This document shows, in pieces, positions 6,878-14,704 of a stretch of 14,704 bases of DNA. Both the position numbers and the translations under genes were made by a program. Below the pieces are notes generated by a model that had not been told where the DNA came from, did not search any database, and worked only from the letters and a program-made list of their open reading frames with translations. The stretch is from Chloroflexi bacterium UBA4733 (GTDB lineage: Bacteria > Chloroflexota > UBA4733), in assembly GCA_002404055.1 (NCBI GenBank), contig DHIZ01000213.1, positions 1-14,704 on the forward strand, given 5' to 3'. How positions within the stretch are numbered: the stretch's first letter is position 1; each line of letters starts with the position of its first letter.

Positions 6878-6979
6878 CGTCGTAGGGGCGGCCCCCTGTG
6901 GCCGCCCTGCTCGCGGCGCATCTGGCGATCGACGGTTGCATCCGGTCAAGGGCGGCCACAGGGGGCCGCCCCTACGACG
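6878..6979. repeat. Perfect 31-bp inverted repeat between menC and menE
   Basis: The left arm 6878-6908 and right arm 6949-6979 are exact reverse complements (31 of 31), enclosing a 40-base spacer. The arm begins CGTCGTAGGGGCGGCCCC. No coding role is apparent, no T-tract follows on the menC-menE strand, and no obvious target-site duplication flanks it. It resembles the GTAGGGGCGG-type palindromes that recur between genes in some Chloroflexota and cyanobacteria, possibly a non-autonomous miniature element; that family link is from memory. As RNA it would form a very stable hairpin in the 183-base menC-menE gap, possibly limiting menE expression or protecting the menC 3' end. Confidence 0.8.
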
Positions 6980-7026
6980 AAACTCGTTCAACTCAGGTTG
7001 CCATGCCTCGCGGCAAATCCTCTCCA

Positions 7027-8145
7027 TCAGCGAGCCGCCAGTTCGCCGCTTGCAACGGTGTAGTGCCGCAACCTTCCCCAGTCAAGCTGAATCCCAAGAC
7101 CCGTGCCCTCCGGCAGCAGCAATTGGCCCCGCTTGATTCGCAGCGATTCCTCCAGTAGGTCGTCATCCAACAACTCTGCGGTCGCCAGGCCACAGGCGTG
7201 CCACGGCTCCGGCAACGCCGCCGCCGCGTGGGCCGAAGCGGCCAGGCCAATACCAGTCTCCAGCGTTGACGTCACGACGCACTCCACGCCGGCGGCGCGC
7301 GCCAGTTCCGCTACCTGCAGTGTTGCCGCCGGCCCGCCCAGCATCATCGGTTTCAGGATGAGCACGTCCGCCGCCCCTGCTGCCAGCAGCGCACGAACGG
7401 AGTCTGCTCCCGTCACGCTCTCGTCCGCCGCGACCGGCGTCCTTACGGCGCGTCGCACCCGCGCCAGGCCAGCGACATCGGCCGCAGCCACGGGCTGCTC
7501 CACCCACTCCAGTCGAAACGCTTCACAGCGCCGAATGATGCTGATCGCCGTCTCCACGGTCCATGCCGCGTTAGCATCCAACCGCAGACGCGAATCCGGG
7601 CCGATGGCATTGCGCACGGCAGCCACCCGTGCTACCTCCGCTTCCTCCGACACTTCCAGGCCAACCTTTAGTTTAATCGTGGCGAACCCGGCAGCAACCG
7701 CGGAGGCCGCCCGATCCGCTGCACCCGCGGTGTCAGCAGTCCCGACCGTTGCATTCACCGGAACGGTCAGTCTTCGCGCTGCTTGAAGCAATGCCGAAAG
7801 CGCGCAATCGGCGTTCCTGGAGGCGATATCGAGGAGGGCGGTCTCCACGCCGCAGCGCAGGGCAGCGGGCCACCATTCCTCAACATTGGGATCATCGGAC
7901 CAGCGCTCCAGCAGGTCGCGGGCGACGTCCGGCAACTGCCTCCACATCGCTTCTACACTCCCCCCAAAGCCGGGGAGCGGCGCAACCTCGCCCAGGCCGC
8001 GAACACCTGCATCGCTGATCATCTCGATCAGCAGTCCCTCGCGCTGCGTCAGGACGCCGTGCGCGGTGGCAAATGGAGTGCGGAAGGGGATACGATAGCG
8101 CCACCAGCGGACGCGATTCAACAGCACAGCGGCTAACCCGACCAT
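7027..8145 (-). CDS. menC: o-Succinylbenzoate synthase (MenC), enolase superfamily
   Basis: A 372-residue protein with the full residue set of the muconate-lactonising subgroup of the enolase superfamily. The catalytic pair is K158-x-K160 (ATIKLKVG), the metal ligands are D190 (RLDANAAW), E216 (EWVEQP) and D241 (AADES), and the second catalytic base is K265 (LILKPMM). The N-terminal capping domain shows the usual WWRYRIPFRTPFATAHG. MenC dehydrates SHCHC to o-succinylbenzoate. Relatives can act as N-succinylamino acid racemases, but menE as the next gene supports the menaquinone role. The ATG at 8145 lacks a clear Shine-Dalgarno; GTG (residue 7) or TTG (residue 9) are alternative starts nearer the conserved region. 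A 7-bp hairpin lies just upstream of the start. The stop is followed by a 183-base gap with a perfect inverted repeat before menE. Confidence 0.87.
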   Translation of the reverse strand: MVGLAAVLLNRVRWWRYRIPFRTPFATAHGVLTQREGLLIEMISDAGVRGLGEVAPLPGFGGSVEAMWRQLPDVARDLLERWSDDPNVEEWWPAALRCGVETALLDIASRNADCALSALLQAARRLTVPVNATVGTADTAGAADRAASAVAAGFATIKLKVGLEVSEEAEVARVAAVRNAIGPDSRLRLDANAAWTVETAISIIRRCEAFRLEWVEQPVAAADVAGLARVRRAVRTPVAADESVTGADSVRALLAAGAADVLILKPMMLGGPAATLQVAELARAAGVECVVTSTLETGIGLAASAHAAAALPEPWHACGLATAELLDDDLLEESLRIKRGQLLLPEGTGLGIQLDWGRLRHYTVASGELAAR

Positions 8146-8152
8146 CTGCTAA

Positions 8153-8175
8153 GGTGGGCGCATCTCAGGCCCACC
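8153..8175 (-). promoter_or_regulatory. Stem-loop immediately upstream of menC start
   Basis: GGTGGGC (8153-8159) and GCCCACC (8169-8175) are perfectly complementary around a 9-base loop. On the menC mRNA the hairpin ends seven bases before the ATG, where a Shine-Dalgarno would be expected, so it could affect ribosome access. The regulatory role is inference only. Confidence 0.3.
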
Positions 8176-8206
8176 CGGCGCTGGAGCAGGAAGCCGCGCC
8201 GTCTCC

Positions 8207-8224
8207 AGCCTCGTTCACGAGGCT
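8207..8224. other. Stem-loop in the 152-base gap upstream of menC
   Basis: AGCCTCG (8207-8213), loop TTCA, CGAGGCT (8218-8224). It is followed by TT and an AT-rich stretch on the plus strand, so it looks slightly terminator-like in the direction opposite to the genes around it. On the menC strand it is followed by GGAG and no T-run. Confidence 0.3.
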
Positions 8225-8297
8225 TTGTAATTGTAGCCCGACGATTCATCATGACTCTGTTGGCGAACTCGCAGTCCCGACCGGAGGAGGCCCCCAT

Positions 8298-8828
8298 TCA
8301 CCGCACCACCCGCACCAGCTCGAACAACAGGTTCGCGGCGTCGAAAAGCCGGTTAATCCGCGTCTGCGTGCGCTGGTTTTGCAGTCGCTGCAGGGTCCAC
8401 GTCGTTTCCACCGGCTCCGCAGCATCGCCATGGTAGCGATCAGTACGCTCCAGAACAATGTGCGGAAACTTGGTAGGGAAGCTCTGCAACTCCAGCACGC
8501 TGCCGTCACTGCCGGTCTGCTGGGCGATCGGTCCGCCGGACGCCTTCAGGCGCACGAAGTTGATAGTGTCCCAGAGCATGCCTTCGACGGTCGGCAGCCG
8601 CAGGTCATCCCGGACCAGACTCGCCGGCGTTTCCATGATGCCGAGGCGGTCGGGATCCTGCGGGTAGCGGCGCAAGAGCGGCAGGCGTTCCCGCTTGCCT
8701 TGCAACACGTCTTGCAGGCGTTGCTGCAACAACTGCGAGAACTGCCGTTCGGCGTCGTTGTAAGCGGCACGCTGGCGGCTCGCAGTGAGCACATCCTTGG
8801 GACGCTTGACGACCGGCGCGACCGCCAT
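8298..8828 (-). CDS. Hypothetical protein in the sucAB-men gene row
   Basis: A 176-residue soluble protein with no recognised family, signal peptide or membrane segment. The N-terminal third is Gln/Arg-rich and probably helical (FSQLLQQRLQDVLQGKRERL). The middle contains LPTVEGMLWDTINFVRLKA and FPTKFPHIVLERTDRYHG, and the end (RINRLFDAANLLFELVRVVR) is an amphipathic helix. The ATG at 8828 has GGGAGG four bases upstream and begins 19 bp after the sucB stop, so it is very likely translated from the sucAB transcript. The position suggests a possible link to the dehydrogenase complex or simply an operon passenger; nothing in the sequence tells which. Confidence 0.7.
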   Translation of the reverse strand: MAVAPVVKRPKDVLTASRQRAAYNDAERQFSQLLQQRLQDVLQGKRERLPLLRRYPQDPDRLGIMETPASLVRDDLRLPTVEGMLWDTINFVRLKASGGPIAQQTGSDGSVLELQSFPTKFPHIVLERTDRYHGDAAEPVETTWTLQRLQNQRTQTRINRLFDAANLLFELVRVVR

Positions 8829-8847
8829 GGAACCTCCCGCCTGCCCG

Positions 8848-10099
8848 CTATGCTTCGGTCAGCAGCAACTCCGGGTCTTCCACCAACTCCTTGATGCGGA
8901 CCAGGAATTGCACAGCTTCGCGCCCATCGACGATGCGGTGATCGTAGGTCAAGGCGAGGTACATCATGGGCCTGATCGCCACCTGCCCGTTCAGCGCCAC
9001 GGGACGCTCCTGGATGCGGTGCATGCCGAGGATCGCGGCCTGTGGCATGTTGATGATCGGTGTGGAGAACAGCGAACCGAACACGCCGCCATTAGTCACG
9101 GTAAAGGTGCCGCCTTGCAAGTCGCTGATGGAGAGTTTGCCATCGCGAGCCCGTTTGGCCAGATCGGCGATGGTGCGCTCAATCTCCACGAAGCTAAGGC
9201 GGTCGGCGTTGCGCACCACCGGAACGACCAGCCCTTCTTCCGTATCCACGGCCACGCCGATGTCGTAGTGACGCTTCAAGATGAGGTCGTCGCCACGAAT
9301 CTCAGCGTTGAGCCGGGGGTAGGCCTTCAACGCGCCGACCGCTGCCCGAGTGAAAAAGGACATGAAGCCCAGGCTCACGCCATAGCGCTCCTTGAAGCTG
9401 TCGCGTCGGCGCTTGCGCAGGTCCATGATCGCCGTGAGGTCACACTCGTTGAAGGTGGTGAGCATCGCCGCCGTGGCTCGCGCCTCGACGAGACGCTGGG
9501 CGATAGTGCGTCGACGCCGCGTCATGGTCACGCGTTCTTCCTGGGCGGCCAGTTCCGGGTAGGCGCTGGCCGGGCGGCCCGCCTGGCTGCTTGCAGTGGG
9601 CGTCACCGACGCAGCTGTCGGCGTCGTGAGATACTGTTCGACATCGCTACGGCGAACTCTACCAATTGGCCCCGATCCCTCTACACGCGTCGGGTTGACG
9701 CCGTGCTCCTCCGCCAGCTTGCGCGCCAGCGGCGTTACACGCACGTGGTCGGTGTCCGGGGTAGCGGGAGTCTGCGTCACCGGCGGAGCTGGAGCGGGGG
9801 CTACGGCTAGCGCTTGAGCGGCGTTATCCGATGCACCGACAACTGATGCGACGGCCTCGACGGCTCCATCCGCTTGCTCATCCAGCGTACCCAGTACGTC
9901 GCCGACGCTGACGGTCTCGCCTTCACCCTTCACTATCGAGCGCAGTACGCCGGCCCGGTCGGCTGGGACGTCAACGGTGACCTTGTCGGTCTCCAGTTCC
10001 ACAATTGCATCGCCGACGTTGATGGTGTCGCCCACTTGTTTGTGCCAGCGCGACACCGTCCCCTCGACGATCGATTCGCCGACCCCCGGCATGCGAATG

Positions 10100-10110
<11 letters not shown>
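8848..10110 (-). CDS. sucB: 2-Oxoglutarate dehydrogenase E2, dihydrolipoyllysine succinyltransferase (SucB)
   Basis: 420 residues with the complete E2 layout. A lipoyl domain occupies about 1-77, with the lipoylated lysine K43 in [11 protein letters not shown]. An Ala/Pro-rich linker follows (about 85-120), then a peripheral subunit-binding domain ([14 protein letters not shown], then [17 protein letters not shown]) and a second linker. The C-terminal catalytic domain carries the acyltransferase signature [12 protein letters not shown] with H391 and D395. Pairing with an OGDH-type E1 directly upstream makes succinyltransferase the specific call rather than pyruvate or branched-chain E2. It transfers the succinyl group from lipoyl to CoA in the TCA cycle. 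The ATG at 10110 has GAGAGG six bases upstream and overlaps the sucA 3' end by 11 bp, so translation is likely coupled. The frame is open to 10461, but that upstream part is only the antisense-like shadow of sucA. Confidence 0.95.
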
Positions 10111-12976
<2,866 letters not shown>

Positions 12977-13013
12977 GGGCGTTCCCTACCCCTGTCTCGC
13001 GAAGTCTTGAATG

Positions 13014-13022
13014 AATATAACA
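13014..13022 (-). promoter_or_regulatory. Probable extended -10 promoter of sucA
   Basis: On the minus strand the sequence reads TG-T-TATATT: an extended -10 element with five of six bases of TATAAT. It lies in the AT-richest spot of the 193-base gap, about 38 bases before the GTG start, giving a leader of roughly 30 bases. No good -35 hexamer is present, which is normal for extended -10 promoters. It suggests sucAB can be transcribed apart from cysS-rlmB. Confidence 0.45.
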
Positions 13023-13038
13023 TCGGCAGCGGATGGAA

Positions 13039-13058
13039 CCCGGCCGTAGTCGGCCGGG
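13039..13058. other. GC-rich hairpin between rlmB and sucA
   Basis: CCCGGCCG, loop TAGT, CGGCCGGG: a perfect 8-bp stem. It lies downstream of rlmB and just upstream of the candidate sucA promoter. No T-tract follows on the minus strand, so it is not a textbook terminator, but it could attenuate readthrough from cysS-rlmB or act as an operator close to the -35 region. Confidence 0.4.
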
Positions 13059-13169
13059 CGCTCACACTCGGAAGATGCCGGCCCTGGCGCCGGGGCCCTG
13101 CCCGTCCTCTCCTCCCTCCGGCGAGACGTTTTCGTAAAATCCGTGTCGGGCAGCGATCTCTGAAGATGG

Positions 13170-13925
13170 TCAGTTCCCGCCAGCGCCGCGCTGCCGCACC
13201 GCCTCGTACAGCACGATCGCCCCGGCCACCGCAGCGTTGAGCGAGGCCGTTCTACCGGCCATCGGCAACCGCACCAGCAGGTCGCAGCGCTCTGCTACCA
13301 GGCGCGTCAGCCCTTTGCCTTCGCCGCCGACCACCAGCGCAATTGGCGCCCGCAGGTCGGCCTGGTCGTAGCGCACCTTCCCGGCGGCATCCAGACCCAC
13401 TATCCAGAGACCCGCCCGTTGCAGCTCCTGAAAAGCGCTCGACAGGTTGCCGACAGTGGCGACGTGCAGGTGCTCCGCCGCTCCCGCCGAAGCGCGCAGC
13501 ACGGCGGGCGTGATGCCGACGCTGCGGCGGTCCGGCAGCACCAGGCCGTGTGCCCCCGCCGCCTCGGCGCTGCGCATGAGCGCGCCAAGGTTTTGGGGGT
13601 CTTCCAGGTGGTCGGCCACTACGAGCAGCGGCGTCTCCTGCCGCTGCCGCGCCACAGCGAGGAGGTCGGAGAGGGCAACGGTGGCAAGTTCCGCCGCCTC
13701 AGCGATGACCCCCTGGTGGTGCGCCCCTTCCACCATGGTGTCCAACCGTTGCCGCGTCGCCTCGCTGACCGGTATTCCCGCTGCCTGTGCCGCCGCGACG
13801 ATCGCTGCTATTACCGGCGCCGTTCGATTGCCTTCAGCGAGCCAGAGCTGCCGCACCTCACGCCCGCCCTGCAGCGCCTCCATGACCGGCCGCCGACCGT
13901 AGACGAGAGCAGATCGGGAGTTCAC
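13170..13925 (-). CDS. rlmB: 23S rRNA (guanosine-2'-O-)-methyltransferase RlmB, SpoU/TrmH family
   Basis: About 251 residues of the SPOUT class. The N-terminal substrate-binding domain begins LVYGRRPVMEAL, as usual for RlmB. The three SpoU motifs follow: DHLEDPQNLGALMRSAEAAG (N and R of motif 1), IALVVGGEGKGL (motif 2), and LPMAGRTASLNAAVAGAIVL (motif 3, with the conserved SLN). RlmB methylates the ribose of G2251 in the 23S rRNA peptidyl-transferase region; related enzymes such as TrmH or other rRNA methylases are less likely given the N-terminal domain. The GTG at 13925 gives a 4-bp GTGA overlap with the cysS stop, the usual geometry of coupled genes. GTG at 13937, four codons upstream, is an equal alternative. 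The cysS-rlmB pairing is common in bacteria. Confidence 0.92.
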   Translation of the reverse strand: MNSRSALVYGRRPVMEALQGGREVRQLWLAEGNRTAPVIAAIVAAAQAAGIPVSEATRQRLDTMVEGAHHQGVIAEAAELATVALSDLLAVARQRQETPLLVVADHLEDPQNLGALMRSAEAAGAHGLVLPDRRSVGITPAVLRASAGAAEHLHVATVGNLSSAFQELQRAGLWIVGLDAAGKVRYDQADLRAPIALVVGGEGKGLTRLVAERCDLLVRLPMAGRTASLNAAVAGAIVLYEAVRQRGAGGN

Positions 13926-14704
13926 GCGCGTCGCCACACTGTCCCATCTGACCGGTCCTCAATCGTGACGCCTTGCTCGGCCAAACGGGCGCGCACGGCG
14001 TCGGCGTCGGCCCAGCGGCGCTGCTGACGGAGGTCGGCCCGCTGGGCAAGCAAGGCTTCGATCTCGCTGTCGGTGGGACCGCTACTTGGGGCGCCTCGGG
14101 CGAGGTCGGCAGCGTCGGCAGGCAGTTGCAGGCCCAGGATATCCAGCAGTTGCCCGAAAGTCTGCTCTGTTGCCTGAAGCAGGCTGATTAGCGGGCTGGT
14201 CAGCTCCCCCGGCTGCACCGAATCCCGCAGGCGGTTGATCTCCCGGCCTAGCCCATAGAGCGACGCCAACGCGGCGGCAGTGTTGAAATCGTCGTCCATC
14301 GCCTCGTAGAAGTCTCGGCTGGTTGCCACCAGTTGCCGGCGCAGGTCCTCAGCGACTGCCGGTAGGTCGCCATCCTTGGTTTCGGGCAATGCATCGGCGA
14401 CGGCCGATCGGCGTAGGGTTGCCAGGCTGTCGCGGGCCATCACCAGGCGCTCCGCAGCGCGGCGCGTCACCTCCAGGCTGTCCTCTGTGAAGTTAGTGGG
14501 CGTGCGGTAATGCTGCGTTAGGTAATAGAGGCGCAGCACCGCCGGGTGATAGCGCTCCAGCACGGCCAGGATCGTCGTGAAGTTCTCCGTGGAGTGGGCC
14601 ATCTTCTCGTTGTTGACGTTGAGCTGGCCGATGTGGACCCAGTACTGCACGAAGGGCTCGCTGCCCGTGAAGGCTTCCGACTGGGCGATCTCGTTCTCGT
14701 GGTG
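13922..14704 (-). CDS. cysS: Cysteinyl-tRNA synthetase, C-terminal part (5' end outside the window)
   Basis: The frame is open to the right edge: 260 residues, beginning inside the catalytic domain with HHENEIAQSEA, whose H and E are the last two zinc ligands of CysRS. Next comes YWVHIGQLNVNNEKMAHSTE, equivalent to the segment ending in the class I KMSKS loop. The fourth position of the signature is His instead of Lys. The anticodon-binding helical part (RLYYLTQHYRTPTNFTED, FYEAMDDDFNTAAALASLYG) and the C-terminal domain (RRWADADAVRARLAEQG, then a typical short ending) are complete. The enzyme charges tRNA-Cys with cysteine. The stop overlaps the rlmB start. The identity is secure; the altered KMSKS signature deserves attention. 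Confidence 0.95.
   Translation of the reverse strand, partial: HHENEIAQSEAFTGSEPFVQYWVHIGQLNVNNEKMAHSTENFTTILAVLERYHPAVLRLYYLTQHYRTPTNFTEDSLEVTRRAAERLVMARDSLATLRRSAVADALPETKDGDLPAVAEDLRRQLVATSRDFYEAMDDDFNTAAALASLYGLGREINRLRDSVQPGELTSPLISLLQATEQTFGQLLDILGLQLPADAADLARGAPSSGPTDSEIEALLAQRADLRQQRRWADADAVRARLAEQGVTIEDRSDGTVWRRA

Noticed and set aside
6844..6921. Longer menE start at 6921
   Set aside because: The extra 26 codons come from an inverted-repeat arm and do not resemble acyl-CoA ligase N-termini.
8153..8175. TPP riboswitch before menC, prompted by CTGAGA in the loop
   Set aside because: The remaining conserved TPP-aptamer elements and the three-way junction are missing; the match is only six bases.
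8207..8226. Rho-independent terminator on the plus strand
   Set aside because: Only TTTG follows the stem and no plus-strand gene ends there.
8785..9810. 341-residue plus-strand frame opposite sucB
   Set aside because: It lies antisense to the conserved E2 catalytic domain and shows no motif of its own.

Overview
The window is GC-rich, densely coding chromosomal DNA, most likely from a bacterium of the Chloroflexota (Thermomicrobia-like). That assignment rests on overall impression: high GC, a classical menaquinone pathway, the gene order cysS-rlmB, separate E1 and E2 genes for 2-oxoglutarate dehydrogenase, and a GTAGGGGCGG-type intergenic palindrome. No marker in the window settles the taxonomy.

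Left part (1-2018, minus strand): a regulator with an OmpR-type winged helix and a degenerate receiver-like domain, followed by a MauE/DoxX-family membrane protein and a MauD-like thioredoxin-fold protein that runs off the left edge. Between the regulator and mauE-like gene lie two near-identical 18-bp boxes, 32 bp apart, each with a GTCA-N8-TGAC dyad. They look like an operator. Divergent from the regulator (2129-3625, plus strand) is a SAM-dependent methyltransferase with about 230 unrecognised N-terminal residues.

Middle part (3626-5257, plus strand): an accessory, apparently decaying stretch. It holds a short ORF that seems frameshifted, a fragment resembling the N-terminal helix-turn-helix of an IS630-family transposase, a hypothetical protein with a likely 3' frameshift, and a Nudix hydrolase with an intact Nudix box but no convincing start.

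Right part (5338-14704, all minus strand), in transcription order: cysS (3' part only), rlmB, sucA, sucB, a hypothetical protein, menC, menE. CysS and RlmB are translation functions. SucA/SucB form the 2-oxoglutarate dehydrogenase core. MenC and MenE make and activate o-succinylbenzoate for menaquinone. OGDH and the menaquinone branch both draw on 2-oxoglutarate, so their adjacency makes metabolic sense. An extended -10 promoter probably starts the sucAB unit, and a 31-bp perfect inverted repeat separates menC from menE.

No rRNA, tRNA, CRISPR array, complete insertion sequence or clear rho-independent terminator was seen. The most interesting leads are the pseudo-receiver regulator with its candidate operator beside a thiol-redox gene pair, the unassigned N-terminal domain of the methyltransferase, and a CysRS signature that reads KMAHS instead of KMSKS.
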